A stretch of 61,958 nt of DNA, taken from assembly GCA_024643345.1 (NCBI GenBank), contig JAHENB010000017.1, positions 1 through 61,958 on the forward strand, given 5' to 3'. This DNA is from Maribacter sp. GTDB taxonomy: Bacteria; Bacteroidota; Bacteroidia; Flavobacteriales; Flavobacteriaceae. Under the pieces are notes generated by a model. It was not told where the DNA came from. It was given only the letters and a program-made list of their open reading frames with translations, and did no database searches. The translations under genes and the position numbers were made by a program. This document shows, piece after piece, positions 1 through 10,300 of the stretch; positions within the stretch are counted from its first letter, which is position 1; each line of letters starts with the position of its first letter.

Positions 1-869
1 GTATTGTAATATAAACTTAAGGGGTTTTCTCCTGGTCCTTGGGCACTGGTGTTTGTATAACCTGCGACACCGGCCACCAAATCAGCGGAAGTAACCACAC
101 CTCCAACCACATGGTTGAGCAATATTTGGGAAAGGACGGCAGTGTTTACATTACCCAATGGGGTATCCCCTAAGAAGGTTCCAAAAGCCTCATTATCCGG
201 TGCTAGGACAGTAAAGGGCCCATCGCCGCTTAATACTCCTATCAAATCTCCATCGGCGGCACCCAATGCTGTGGCCAGGTTATCGAAAGAGCGATTATTT
301 GCTGCATGCTGAAGAATCGAGGGAATTGGAATAACCGCATCCACGATATGAATGGTTCCGTTGGAAGCGTCAATATCGGCTCCTGTAACGGTAGAGACAT
401 TATTAAAGCGCACGCCATTCTCTGTATTGAAATAAATACTGATTTTGTTTCCACCTGCTCCGGTAGCGTTTGTACTGGTATAACCAGATCCTAAACCGCT
501 AAGATCTACGGAAGTCAAATCGGCTGAAATAACGTGGTTTAAAAGAATCTCGGCCAAAACATCACTGGGGACATCTTCCAAGGACGAGAAATTATTTTGA
601 GCTAAAAATGCTGTAAACGCGGCATTGGTGGGTGCCAAAACGGTAAAAGGACCATCTCCCTGGAGTACGTTCACCAGGTCACCGTCAGCCGCCTGAAGTG
701 CAGAAACCAAAATAGTTAATTCTGGAGTTCCCAAGGCAATTTCAACGATATTTTGAGCGGGGGGCGCGATTACGGGCCCGCTTCCATTATCGTCATTGGA
801 ACAGGATATCGCAACAAGGGCGAAGACACCGACCGCTCCTTTCTTTAAAAAATTAAAAGACTTTTTCAT
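1..869 (-). CDS. Fasciclin (FAS1) domain lipoprotein, 3' end outside window
   Basis: Exported adhesion-type protein made of FAS1 domains. The frame is open from an ATG at 867-869 down to base 1, so the C-terminus is missing. The first residues (MKKSFNFLKKGAVGVFALVA) form a signal peptide ending in a lipobox, with the lipidated Cys in the motif AISCSND. Two FAS1 repeats are visible: each has the motif DGPFTVLAPTN/D followed by AF, a LLNHV block, and an ASNG.IHIVDAVIPIPS block, with the second repeat running off the edge. It lies tandem to, and 420 bases downstream of, a related FAS1 gene on the same strand. FAS1 proteins usually mediate cell-surface or matrix contacts; the exact ligand cannot be read from sequence. 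Confidence 0.9.
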   Translation of the reverse strand, partial: MKKSFNFLKKGAVGVFALVAISCSNDDNGSGPVIAPPAQNIVEIALGTPELTILVSALQAADGDLVNVLQGDGPFTVLAPTNAAFTAFLAQNNFSSLEDVPSDVLAEILLNHVISADLTSVDLSGLGSGYTSTNATGAGGNKISIYFNTENGVRFNNVSTVTGADIDASNGTIHIVDAVIPIPSILQHAANNRSFDNLATALGAADGDLIGVLSGDGPFTVLAPDNEAFGTFLGDTPLGNVNTAVLSQILLNHVVGGVVTSADLVAGVAGYTNTSAQGPGENPLSLYYN

Positions 870-904
870 AGATCAATATTTGTGATTAAAATTATAATGT
901 TTAA

Positions 905-912
905 CAAATGTA
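905..912 (-). promoter_or_regulatory. Candidate -7 box (TACATTTG) for the first FAS1 gene
   Basis: Read on the minus strand this is TACATTTG, an exact match to the Bacteroidota -7 element TAnnTTTG, 35 bases upstream of the ATG at 869. No clear -33 TTTG sits at the usual spacing, so this is a moderate call. Confidence 0.4.
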
Positions 913-1227
913 TATTTTAACTAAACAAAAAAAAGCTATTTATAAAATGATTAACACACATAGATTTTAGAAAAAACACTGCATTATTGACTTTAAGTGC
1001 CCATATATGAATGAATGATTCAAAATTCGGAAACACTAATGTTTATATATTATTATTAAAAGTTTAACAAGAATTAATTCTATAAATGACCATTTATTTG
1101 ATAGGGGTTAACTTACGGATGTCTGTTTTTGGAATCGCCCTGCGGACTTGTTTAGCATCTCAGGAATTGTAATTCATTAAAAATCAAATTCTTTAAGAAA
1201 ATCTAAAATTTTAAACGATCAAAAAAG

Positions 1228-1253
1228 AAAGGCTGCCGATTATGGCAGCCTTT
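1228..1253 (-). terminator. Intrinsic terminator of the second FAS1 gene
   Basis: Perfect stem GGCTGCC / GGCAGCC (1231-1237 with 1244-1250, loop of six), extended by three A-T pairs. On the minus strand it is followed by a T-rich run. It lies about 37 bases past the stop codon of the FAS1 gene at 1290-2285. Confidence 0.8.
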
Positions 1254-1262
1254 TGAGATCAT

Positions 1263-1283
1263 AAAGTAAAAAGTAAAAAGTAA
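1263..1283. repeat. Three tandem copies of a 7-base unit (AAAGTAA)
   Basis: Three exact copies of AAAGTAA in a row between the stop codon at 1290 and the terminator at 1228-1253. Probably a slippage-prone microsatellite without function. Confidence 0.6.
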
Positions 1284-1289
1284 AAGGTC

Positions 1290-2285
1290 TTAATTATTGG
1301 TATCGGGAAGTAATACTTGATCGGCCAATACATGGATCAGGCCGTTCGATGCCTGTATGTCGACAAACACAACGAGCGCCCCGGTATTTCCAGATCCGTC
1401 GGTAATTTCAAGATTTCCGTTTACCCTGTTCAGCGTAATGGCGTCCCCTTCGAGGGTGGTCACCATTTGCCCGGAACTGATATCCTCGGAACGGATGTTG
1501 CCGTTCAATACATGGTGCGCGATTACAGCGGCCAGTAAGTTTTCATCGATATCCCCGATTGAATTCCAGGCCGGATCTGTGGCCAATAAATTATCAAACG
1601 CCAGATTGGTCGGTGCAAAAACGGTGAATGGTCCGCCATCCTTAACCCCTTCAGGAATATCGGAAATAGGGGCGATGATATCCAAAGCGGTCTTTAGGTC
1701 TTCAAAATTGTCATCGATCGAGATAAAGGTATCCAAGGTAGGTAAAGCGATTACGGCATCAACGATATGTATGATGCCATTGGAGGCCAATACATCCCCT
1801 TGGGTCACTGCCGAAGCCCCGTTGAACACAATGCCATTGGTGGCATCGAAATATAAAGCTACCTTGGTGTCTGCAGTTGGGCCTTCGGCAAAGGTTTCCA
1901 AATAATTCTTTTGGAGATTGGTTAAAATATCACTGTCCACCAAACCCAAAACCACATGGTTTAACAAAATTTGCTTAAGGGTTTCCACGGGTACGGACTC
2001 CAAATTGGCAAACCCGGCCTGGGACAGAAAATTATTGAAGGCGGTATTGGTCGGGGCCAAAACTGTATAATTGCCCGAAGCCGTCAAAGTGGAGGTTAAA
2101 TTTGCCCGTTCCAAAGCGGCAATTAAATTTGAAAGTTCGGCGAAATTTGATGCCACTTCCACGATGTTGCTCTCCGGTCTGACTATGGTATTTTCATCCT
2201 CTAAATTACAGGAGACCAGACTGGTCAATACAAGGATGACAATTAAAAAAACACTGCTGTAATAACGATTTATCATGGTATTCAT
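1290..2285 (-). CDS. Fasciclin (FAS1) domain lipoprotein
   Basis: Secreted or surface lipoprotein of about 331 residues with two FAS1 domains. The N-terminus is a hydrophobic signal peptide ending LTSLVSC, so the Cys is the likely lipidation site. Domain 1 contains NYTVLAPTNTAF, LLNHVV and ASNGIIHIVDAVIALP. Domain 2 contains GPFTVFAPTNLAFDNLL, IAHHVLNG and ASNGLIHVLADQVLLP. The start is taken as the ATG at 2283-2285; an in-frame ATG at 2276 is an equally possible start and would not change the mature protein. A terminator follows. Paralogous to the truncated FAS1 gene next to it. Such proteins are thought to act in adhesion; the partner is unknown. Confidence 0.9.
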   Translation of the reverse strand: MNTMINRYYSSVFLIVILVLTSLVSCNLEDENTIVRPESNIVEVASNFAELSNLIAALERANLTSTLTASGNYTVLAPTNTAFNNFLSQAGFANLESVPVETLKQILLNHVVLGLVDSDILTNLQKNYLETFAEGPTADTKVALYFDATNGIVFNGASAVTQGDVLASNGIIHIVDAVIALPTLDTFISIDDNFEDLKTALDIIAPISDIPEGVKDGGPFTVFAPTNLAFDNLLATDPAWNSIGDIDENLLAAVIAHHVLNGNIRSEDISSGQMVTTLEGDAITLNRVNGNLEITDGSGNTGALVVFVDIQASNGLIHVLADQVLLPDTNN

Positions 2286-2532
2286 TTTTTCAATTTTGGT
2301 TAAAAGTGCGATAAAAATCAATGGAAAATAACCGGCGAAAGGTTTTTTAAGAAAACTTTAAAGGGAACCCAGACCATCTTTTTAACTTTTCAACATACTC
2401 CTTTTCAACCTTAACCCTTATTAGATGACAAAATGGGGTTAGGGTTGCTTTTAGGGGTCGAAACCGTTCGTAATATATGCCAAAATTCTATTTCGAACTT
2501 GTTAAATGGGCGGCGGCAACGCGCAAATTTTG

Positions 2533-2540
2533 TAATTTTG
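2533..2540 (+). promoter_or_regulatory. -7 box (TAATTTTG) of mnmA
   Basis: TAATTTTG matches the Bacteroidota TAnnTTTG element exactly and lies 16 bases before the mnmA ATG, which implies a very short 5' leader. No convincing -33 TTTG at about 19 bases upstream. Confidence 0.55.
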
Positions 2541-2556
2541 CACCTTATTCAATGTC

Positions 2557-3750
2557 ATGGGAAAAAAAGTGGTGGTAGGACTTTCTGGGGGTGTTGATTC
2601 CAGCGTGGCCGCTTATTTACTTAAAGAGCAGGGTTATGAGGTGATCGGACTTTTTATGAAGAATTGGCACGACGATTCGGTGACCATTTCGGAGGAATGC
2701 CCTTGGTTGGAGGATAGCAATGACGCCCTAATCGTAGCCGATAAGTTGGGTATTCCTTTCCAAACCATTGATTTGAGCGTGCAATACAAAGAACGTATCG
2801 TTGATTATATGTTCAGGGAATATGAGTTGGGCCGCACTCCCAACCCTGATGTGTTGTGCAATCGCGAAATCAAGTTCGATGTTTTTCTTAAGATTGCCAT
2901 GCAATTGGGTGCCGATTATGTGGCAACGGGCCATTATTGTAGAAAGGATGTCATCAAAAATGCCGATGGAAGTGTTTCCTATCGATTGCTTTCGGGTGTT
3001 GATGGAAACAAAGATCAGTCCTATTTTCTCTGTCAGCTCTCCCAAGAACAGCTGGCCAAAACCCTCTTCCCGATCGGTGAACTGACAAAACCGGAAGTTA
3101 GGCAGATCGCCGCCCAGAACAAATTGCTGACCGCGGACAAAAAAGACTCGCAAGGCCTATGCTTTATTGGAAAGGTTCGCCTGCCCGAATTTCTACAGCA
3201 ACAATTGAAGCCAAAAAAAGGGGTTATTGTGGAGGTGCCTGCAGACCTGCGACAATTGCACCAACAGGCACCTGTATTTGCCAATAAGGTTGAAGAGCTC
3301 GAATTTTATTCCACAAAACCTACCTATCAGTTGGAAGATGGGAAGGTGGTCGGAGAACACAGTGGTGCACATTTCTTTACCAAAGGGCAACGAAAAGGTT
3401 TGGACGTGGGCGGTACCAAGGAGCCTTTGTTCGTCATTGAAACCGATGTAGATCAAAACGTAATTTATACCGGACAGGGCAAATCGCATCCCGGATTGTT
3501 AAGAAGAACACTTTTCGTTAAAGATCAGGAGCTGCATTGGATTCGCCCTGAGTTGGCCTTGAAATTGGATGGCTCGATGGAAGTGATGGCCCGCATCCGT
3601 TACCGGCAACCTCTGGCGAAAGCCACCCTGTATAAGGTAGATGGTGGTTTGTACGTCGATTTCGAGGAAATGCAGATGGCCATCATGGAAGGCCAGTTCG
3701 TGGCATGGTATTCCGGGGATGAATTGCTGGGTTCAGGGGTGATTTCCTAA
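2557..3750 (+). CDS. mnmA: tRNA-specific 2-thiouridylase MnmA
   Basis: Thiolates U34 in the anticodon of tRNA-Lys, -Glu and -Gln, using ATP to adenylate the base and a persulfide sulfur relay. At 397 residues it is slightly longer than the usual 360-370. The N-terminal PP-loop motif GLSGGVDSS is at residues 8-16. The catalytic cysteines are Cys101 in [12 protein letters not shown] and Cys202 in GLCFIGK. The conserved [11 protein letters not shown] block marks the central domain, followed by a C-terminal beta-barrel. Translation starts at the ATG at 2557, just after a TAnnTTTG promoter element. It is transcribed away from the FAS1 genes and is probably a single gene or loosely coupled with the flavoprotein gene downstream. 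Housekeeping function. Confidence 0.97.
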   Translation: MGKKVVVGLSGGVDSSVAAYLLKEQGYEVIGLFMKNWHDDSVTISEECPWLEDSNDALIVADKLGIPFQTIDLSVQYKERIVDYMFREYELGRTPNPDVLCNREIKFDVFLKIAMQLGADYVATGHYCRKDVIKNADGSVSYRLLSGVDGNKDQSYFLCQLSQEQLAKTLFPIGELTKPEVRQIAAQNKLLTADKKDSQGLCFIGKVRLPEFLQQQLKPKKGVIVEVPADLRQLHQQAPVFANKVEELEFYSTKPTYQLEDGKVVGEHSGAHFFTKGQRKGLDVGGTKEPLFVIETDVDQNVIYTGQGKSHPGLLRRTLFVKDQELHWIRPELALKLDGSMEVMARIRYRQPLAKATLYKVDGGLYVDFEEMQMAIMEGQFVAWYSGDELLGSGVIS

Positions 3751-3846
3751 AAACCCAAATATGATCTGCAGCAGCCGATGAATGCCGTGAACGAGATGCC
3801 GTTTCATACCGTGATTCCCATTGCGACAAAAATAAATAGCCAGGTC

Positions 3847-4788
3847 ATGATCACACGAATTACCAAACTTTTTGATATTGAATACCCAATTGTTCAAGCC
3901 GGGATGGTTTGGGCGAGTGGCTGGCGATTGGCCGCTGCAGTTTCCAATGCCGGTGCGCTAGGGCTTTTGGGTGCCGGTTCTATGCGCCCAGAGGTGTTGC
4001 GGGAACATATCAAAAAATGCCAGGAGGCGACTGAAAATCCTTTTGGGGTCAATGTGCCCATGTTATATCCGGATATCGAAAAGATCATGGACATCATTGT
4101 GGAAATGGGCGTAAAAATTGTGTTTACCTCGGCCGGAAACCCAACAACCTATACTACTTTTCTTAAATCAAGGGGAATCACGGTCGTGCACGTGGTCAGT
4201 AGTGTAAAATTTGCCCTAAAAGCCCAGGAAGCTGGGGTTGATGCGGTGGTCGCGGAAGGTTTTGAGGCAGGGGGGCATAATGGTAGAAATGAGACCACCA
4301 CCATGGTTTTGGTTCCTGCCGTAAAGGAAAATATCACCATTCCCTTGATCGCGGCCGGTGGGATAGGTACGGGTCGCGCCATGCTAGCGGCCATGGTTTT
4401 GGGGGCGGACGGCGTTCAGGTGGGAAGCAGGTTCGTCGCTACCCACGAGGCTTCTTCCCATGAACTTTTTAAACAAAGTGTGGTTGACGCAGAAGAGGGA
4501 GATACCCAGCTCACCTTAAAGGAACTGGCACCGGTTCGCTTGATCAAGAACAAATTCTATGAGGCCGTTCAGGCGGCATATGAAAAAGGTGCATCAAAAG
4601 CCGAACTCAAAGAACTATTGGGCCGTGCAAGGGCCAAGCTTGGCATGTTCGAAGGAAATCTCGATGAGGGTGAATTGGAAATTGGCCAAGTCTCCGCCTT
4701 GATACATGACATACGGCCCGCACAACAACTGGTCAAAGACCTCATGCAGGAATTTGAAAGGGCACGGGCAGAAGTGGCCACCCTTTGA
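3847..4788 (+). CDS. Nitronate monooxygenase / 2-nitropropane dioxygenase-family flavoprotein
   Basis: FMN-dependent TIM-barrel protein of the NPD/FabK family (314 residues). Members oxidise alkyl nitronates such as propionate-3-nitronate, and some are enoyl-ACP reductases of the FabK type. Visible motifs are the N-terminal PIVQAGMVWASG phosphate/FMN block, the AGGHNGRNET loop with the candidate catalytic His, and the second FMN-phosphate site AAGGIGTGRAMLAAMVLGADGVQVGSRF, of which the GGIGTGR core is diagnostic. I chose the ATG at 3847 because homology starts there; an in-frame ATG at 3778 would add 23 unconserved residues. It lies 96 bases after mnmA on the same strand. The substrate cannot be decided between nitronate and enoyl-ACP from sequence alone. 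Confidence 0.85.
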   Translation: MITRITKLFDIEYPIVQAGMVWASGWRLAAAVSNAGALGLLGAGSMRPEVLREHIKKCQEATENPFGVNVPMLYPDIEKIMDIIVEMGVKIVFTSAGNPTTYTTFLKSRGITVVHVVSSVKFALKAQEAGVDAVVAEGFEAGGHNGRNETTTMVLVPAVKENITIPLIAAGGIGTGRAMLAAMVLGADGVQVGSRFVATHEASSHELFKQSVVDAEEGDTQLTLKELAPVRLIKNKFYEAVQAAYEKGASKAELKELLGRARAKLGMFEGNLDEGELEIGQVSALIHDIRPAQQLVKDLMQEFERARAEVATL

Positions 4789-4892
4789 TGGGGTCAAAAA
4801 GGAGGGAATCCCCATATTCTTTGGTGACGTTTTGGGGCCAATTGGTTATATTGTAGACCAATTATAACAATCAATTTTCAACGGATAACATT

Positions 4893-6599
4893 ATGGCAAA
4901 TTTAAATGTCAAGGCAGTTCAGCAAAATACGTACGATGCCATTGTCATCGGCTCAGGAATCAGCGGAGGCTGGGCGGCCAAAGAACTTTGTGAGAAAGGT
5001 TTAAAAACATTGGTGCTTGAAAGGGGGAGAATGGTGAAGCATGTAGAAGATTACCCTACCATGAACAAAGAGACTTGGGATCACGAATTGCGGGGGGCGT
5101 TGACCAATGAAGATCAAAAAATTCACCGGGTCGTGAACGATATCGGGTTTGGCGGGGAAGACAATAAGCACTTTTATGCCAATGATATAGAAAATCCCTA
5201 TACCGAAGTAAAACCTTTTATTTGGATACGCGGCCATCAAGTAGGGGGTAAGTCCATCATGTGGGGCAAACAATGCTATCGTTGGAGCGATCTCGATTTC
5301 GAGGCAAATGCCAAGGATGGTCATGGTGTAGATTGGCCCATACGCTACAAAGACATCGCTCCCTGGTACGAGTATGTGGAAAAGTTTGCCGGCATCAGTG
5401 GCGCACCCCTTGGATTGCCCCACTTGCCCGACAGTCATTTCCTGCCCCCCATGGAATTGAACTGTGTTGAGCGTCACGCTAAAGAACAAATAGAATCGAA
5501 TTTTGAGGATAGGCATATGATCATAGGCCGTGTGGCCCATTTGACCGAACCCTTGAACGGTAGGGGCCAGTGCCAATACCGGAACCGTTGTTCACGGGGT
5601 TGTCCCTATGGGGCATATTTCAGCAGTAATGCGGTTACCCTTCCGGCTGCCGAAGCTACAGGTAATATGACCATTAGGCCCTTCAGTATGGTGAGTTCGC
5701 TCATCTATGATGATAAAAAGGAGAAGGCGACCGGAGTTCGGGTCGTTGATACCGAAACCATGGAGGAAATGGAGTTTTATGCAAAAGTTATATTTTGCAA
5801 CGGTTCTACTTTGGGCACAACTTCGATCTTAATGAATTCCATTTCAGATCGATTTCCAAACGGATTTGGTAATGATAGCGGCGAACTGGGCCATAATTTA
5901 ATGGATCATACCTATAAAGTTGGGGCCATGGGTAGTATCGACGGTTTTGATGATAAATACTATTCGGGCAGAAGGCCCAACGGAATCTATATTCCTCGTT
6001 ATGTAAACCTTGACGAAAAGACCAAAACGGATGCCTTTGTCCGTGGATTTGGATTCCAAGGCGGTGCGGGGCGTTCCAATTGGGGCTCAGGCGTCAATTC
6101 AGAAGATTTTGGCGGTGAATTCAAGGAAAAATTATTTAAACCGGGCCCATGGGGCTTCTTCATTACCGGATTTGCCGAATGTTTGCCCTATCACGAAAAC
6201 CAAGTGGCCCTCAACCATGAGGTTACAGATAAATGGGGCTTGCCCACCTTGAACATAGACTGTGAGTTTAAAGAGAATGAACTGGCGATGAACAGGCAAA
6301 TCAAGACCGATGCCCAGGAAATGTTGGAGAAAGCAGGCTTTAAGGATATTCTGGCTTTCGACAACCAGAGTCCACCGGGGCACGGTATCCATGAGATGGG
6401 GACGGCAAGAATGGGCAGGGATCCCAAATCTTCAGTCTTGAACGGTTTCAATCAGGTGCATGCGGCCAAAAATGTTTTTGTGACCGACGGGGCCTGCATG
6501 ACCTCTTCGTCTTGCGTGAACCCTTCTTTGACCTATATGGCGCTTACCGCAAGGGCAGCCAACCACGCCGTAGAAGAATTAAAAAAGCAAAATATATAG
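4893..6599 (+). CDS. GMC-family FAD-dependent oxidoreductase (gluconate dehydrogenase-like large subunit)
   Basis: Flavoprotein of 568 residues that oxidises an alcohol or sugar hydroxyl, passing electrons to an acceptor. The N-terminal dinucleotide-binding loop is GSGISGG at residues 20-26, preceded by YDAIVI. The C-terminal GMC signature includes HEMGTARMG and CVNPSLTYMALTARAA. A cysteine-rich segment (CQYRNRCSRGCPYGAY) lies mid-protein, as in gluconate/2-keto-gluconate dehydrogenase-type members. It has no signal peptide of its own. The next gene starts two bases after the stop and encodes a small subunit with a twin-arginine-like leader, so the pair is probably exported as one folded complex. 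No cytochrome subunit is adjacent. Exact substrate unknown. Confidence 0.88.
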   Translation: MANLNVKAVQQNTYDAIVIGSGISGGWAAKELCEKGLKTLVLERGRMVKHVEDYPTMNKETWDHELRGALTNEDQKIHRVVNDIGFGGEDNKHFYANDIENPYTEVKPFIWIRGHQVGGKSIMWGKQCYRWSDLDFEANAKDGHGVDWPIRYKDIAPWYEYVEKFAGISGAPLGLPHLPDSHFLPPMELNCVERHAKEQIESNFEDRHMIIGRVAHLTEPLNGRGQCQYRNRCSRGCPYGAYFSSNAVTLPAAEATGNMTIRPFSMVSSLIYDDKKEKATGVRVVDTETMEEMEFYAKVIFCNGSTLGTTSILMNSISDRFPNGFGNDSGELGHNLMDHTYKVGAMGSIDGFDDKYYSGRRPNGIYIPRYVNLDEKTKTDAFVRGFGFQGGAGRSNWGSGVNSEDFGGEFKEKLFKPGPWGFFITGFAECLPYHENQVALNHEVTDKWGLPTLNIDCEFKENELAMNRQIKTDAQEMLEKAGFKDILAFDNQSPPGHGIHEMGTARMGRDPKSSVLNGFNQVHAAKNVFVTDGACMTSSSCVNPSLTYMALTARAANHAVEELKKQNI

Positions 6600-6601
6600 T
6601 T

Positions 6602-7192
6602 ATGGAACGGAGAAAGGCCATTAAAAATACCGCATTGTTCATTGGTGCCACACTTTCGAGTTCGGCCCTCGGCGGTTTATTGCAATCATGCCAACGACAG
6701 GACCGGTTATCATGGGTCCCCTTATTTTTCAGGGAAGATCAGGCCTTGGTGGTCTCGGAACTGGCAGAAACCATCTTGCCCAAGACAGAAACACCAGGGG
6801 CAAAGGATTTGAAGGTCGATATTTTTGTCGATTTGATGTTCAAAAAATATCTCGGCCCCGAAGATCAGGAACATGTGATGAAAGGGTATGATCAATTTGT
6901 CATCGTTTGTGATGAACTATATGGCAAGACCTATGTTGATATGGATTCGTCTGAACGGGCCATGGTGATCGAACGTATGGAAAAAGATTCCAATAGGTTC
7001 AATCCGAGTATCTGGGGAAGCCCCCTCGGGAAGCAGCAGCCACTCGACTTTTACAGGAGGGTCAAACAGTTTACGCTTATGGGCTATTATACTTCGGAGG
7101 ATATCGGAAAAAATGTGCTGAAGTTCGACCCCATACCCGGCGCCTACCATGGTTGTATCCCCTATACAGGGGACAATGCCTGGACCATCTAG
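6602..7192 (+). CDS. Gluconate 2-dehydrogenase subunit 3-family protein
   Basis: Small partner (196 residues) of the GMC oxidoreductase encoded immediately upstream; the intergenic gap is two bases, indicating translational coupling. The leader MERRKAIKNTALFIGAT has a paired arginine and a hydrophobic stretch ending in LLQSCQ, resembling a twin-arginine or lipoprotein export signal. The body has the family pattern LSELAETILPKTETPGAKD, with an acidic helical region after it. In characterised enzymes the small subunit carries the folded flavoprotein across the membrane by the Tat route. The start at 6602 was preferred over an upstream ATG at 6512 because the latter lies inside the GMC gene and would bury the export signal. 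Confidence 0.85.
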   Translation: MERRKAIKNTALFIGATLSSSALGGLLQSCQRQDRLSWVPLFFREDQALVVSELAETILPKTETPGAKDLKVDIFVDLMFKKYLGPEDQEHVMKGYDQFVIVCDELYGKTYVDMDSSERAMVIERMEKDSNRFNPSIWGSPLGKQQPLDFYRRVKQFTLMGYYTSEDIGKNVLKFDPIPGAYHGCIPYTGDNAWTI

Positions 7193-7275
7193 GGATACAG
7201 TAGTTTCCCACCTTTGAGGAAATTGTGACAAGGGTCGCGAAACCCCAAACCGGTCAATTGTACCATCAAAACAAA

Positions 7276-7304
7276 TGGCCACAAAAGAAAATCTTTTATG
7301 GCCA
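7276..7304 (-). terminator. Hairpin between convergent genes, likely terminator of the minus-strand operon
   Basis: Inverted repeat with arms starting TGGCCA and ending TGGCCA, 13 positions per arm with one mismatch and a loop of three. On the minus strand it is followed by a T-rich stretch (7275 down to 7268). It lies about 32 bases past the stop of the cytochrome lipoprotein gene and 83 bases past the convergent small-subunit gene. Confidence 0.65.
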
Positions 7305-7335
7305 TAATCGTTGGTTATGGTACTGAATTGAAGCG

Positions 7336-10300
7336 TTAGTTCATTGCCTGCTGGTCTTCCTTGAGACTTGAGAGGTATTCTATAAGATCTCTAAGTTCCC
7401 GTTTGGATATCATCAAGCCCATTGCGGGCATCGCCGAGGGCATGTTCTCCCTTTTTTGGATACGGGATGCAGCAATTTCCATAGGTTCGGCATCGGAAGT
7501 CCGTATCAACAAAGCCTCCTTGCTTTCCTCTTCCAGGATACCGGTCACTTTTTGGCCATCTTTAAGGGTAATTACCACGCTTCCGTATCCTGGGGCCAAA
7601 CGAGCTCCAGGTTCGATCAAGGATTCCAAAATTTGCTCCCGGGTCAAGATCTTTCCAATATTATCCAATGGCGGGCCCACTTTTCCGCCCGAGCCACCGA
7701 CCGCATGGCAGCGGACGCATTGGGCCGTGGGATTATTGGTAAAGACGCTCCTGCCCTGCCACCAACGGCCACCATAGAGGGTCTCTTGGTAGGCGTCAAC
7801 GGTATGTCCGCCACTTTTTAGCTGGCCCAGCTGGGCAATAAGGTCCTCAGATTTAGAAGCCTCTACCGCTTCTATCAAGTCCAGCATTACGTTCGGTGAA
7901 AGTTGGTTTTGTTTGCCTTTTTGAATGAGGTTTTTTAAGATGGGTTCGCTCTTCGAAAGGGGCATTTCGCCCAAGACGCCCAGCATACGTTGTTGTTCCC
8001 CTCCAGAACCTGTTTTGAAAAAGGCATCGACAAGGATGGGCAGTTGCGCCTCGGGAATTTCCAATTTACCGAGCAGTCCCACGGCGGTTTCCCTTACTTC
8101 TTGTGATGGATCGCGCATGCCCAGGTTAAGGGCATCATCGATATTTTCTTTCTCCAGTACCCCCAATGCTTCCAACATGGACGCCCTTACCGCCGGATTC
8201 CCATTTTTTCGAAGGATCTCTAAAAGGTCCTTGTTATGGTTGTCGATTCCCAAGGCGGCTAATGTCTTCGATACCCCGATCAGCAGGTCGGGATCGTTTT
8301 CCTTTAGGAATAGTGGAATTTCCTGTTCCATTTTCGATTTGATCAAAGCCGAATCCCTGCGAACTTCTCCCCTGAATCGCCCATCGACCCGATCGAGAAC
8401 GGATGGGTTAGCCCAGTTGGCCAGGGTGGCCAAGGCTTCCCCCCTCAGGGTATTGGGCACATTGGTGTTTTTGGAGAAAGCGATCAGGTTATCTAGTTCT
8501 TGATCTCCTCCCACGCGAAGGGCCGCATTGATGGCTCGGCGCAGCAGGGGTTCTGAAGTCAGATTTCCAGCTGCCAACATACTGGCAAGGGCGGGCATCG
8601 CTTCTGGAATGGACCAGTCATCGTTGATGGCCCTTGCGGCTTCCGCGACGATATATTCGTCATGATCTTGTAAAAAAAGCGCCACCTCAGGATGTTGCAA
8701 GCGTCTTAAGACCAGAACGGCCGCCAAACGAAGACTTCTGTTGGAATCATTTGCCAAGGCGATTATCGGTTCCGAATCACCGATCCGCGATAAAGCCAAA
8801 ACCGCGGCATGCCTTAGATAATTGTCTTCGTCGTTATTGGCGGCCAACATATCCAACAGCGGTCGGATTGCAGGTTCATAGGCCATGCGGCCCAATGCCT
8901 GTGCGGCAAAGAATTTTATACGGTCGTTTTCATCCTGCAGCAGGGGTACTAACTTTTGGGCTGCCTTTCCATATTTCACATCACCGATCACCTTGATGGC
9001 CTGGGCCACGATTTCGGGATCTTCATCTTGCAACAATTCCTCCAGTGGTTCCGCTTTATCAATATCGTCAGCGGCAATTTGCCCTATGCCCCATATGGCA
9101 TGGATCCTTGCAAATTGGTTATTTTCTTCCTCCAGTACTTTCTTCAAGGCCCGATAGCCCCAAAAGGTTCGGGTGGCCAGCTCGAATTGTGCTTTTTTAC
9201 GAATGCGCATATCCGGGTAGCCCAACAAGGCAACCAACTCATCGTTGCTTTGGTCCCCATAATCGAGCGTCATCAATTGCTTGGTTTTTTGTCTTTCGGT
9301 TTCCAGATCATTTTTATTGGGGGTTACGTCGAGTTTCCAGACACGGCCATAATTTTTGGTTCCCCAACCGTTCACCCAATCGGCAAGGTACAATGCCCCA
9401 TCGGGGCCAAATTGAATACCGGTGGGAAGTACCCCGCTCAACACGTCCACCTCATTATCCAATTCGAACGAGGCCCCTTTGGACCTTAAGCCAAACGACC
9501 ATATGTGCGACCTTGAAGGGTCTCCCACAAATTCGACCAAAAAGAATTTGTCGACCCATTCCGTGCCCAGGGCAGTTCCCGGATTATAGGCCATGCCCGT
9601 TGGGCCGTTATGGTAATTGATAATGGGCGGAATAAAATAAGCGGCTTGGCCCTCCCATCTGGGAACGTACATTTTTTCATCCATCCAAACATTGTAACCG
9701 TTGTTCTTGGAATCGGTATACTTGCCATATTGCCAGTTCGACCGCCAACCGGCATCCGATCCTTCGACGATATGTACCAAACGCTCACTTTCTCCTGCAT
9801 GGTCCCCGTCGTTGTCGGAAGAAATGATGTTCCCATAGGCATCAAAGACAAATTCATGGGTGTTCCGCAAGCCCTTGGCAAAAACCTCAAAATTACTGCC
9901 ATCGGGATTGCATCGAACGATTATGCCCTGGTTGGGGTATTTGTGGTTGGTGCCGTCAAGGGTGGTAAGGTTGGCGCCAATATCGCCTATGCCCCAATAG
10001 ATCTTGCCATCAGGGCCCTCTATGGCGCCCGACATCCCATGGCCGCCGAAACCGATATGTACGGCAAAACCATGTGCAATTGAGGTTTTTTCATCGAGCA
10101 CCCCATCCCCATTGGTGTCCCATAGCCGCCACATATCGGGGCCTACGCCAACAAAAACATCTTCTTTACGCACCAAAAGTGCCCCGGCGACATCGGTCAC
10201 CTCTTCGTTGAAATCTTCCAGTATTCGTGTGGAAATATCGGCCATCCCATCTTTATTGGTATCCTCCAATTTCCAAACTTCGTCTTTCTCCACGGTCAGA

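Larger units (their letters stand above)
870..1289. other. Intergenic region between the two FAS1 genes
   Basis: AT-rich, about 420 bases. It holds a hairpin terminator (1228-1253), three tandem copies of a 7-base unit (1263-1283) and the candidate promoter of the downstream FAS1 gene. I see no coding sequence or RNA gene in the remainder. The terminator implies that the two FAS1 genes are transcribed separately despite being tandem. Confidence 0.6.

Noticed and set aside
1-2285. Possibility that the two FAS1 genes are one gene split by a frameshift
   Set aside because: Each has its own signal peptide with lipobox, and a strong terminator separates them.
3778-3846. Upstream ATG for the NPD-family gene
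   Set aside because: The 23 added residues are unlike any family N-terminus; the conserved ITKLFDIEYPIVQAG follows the ATG at 3847.
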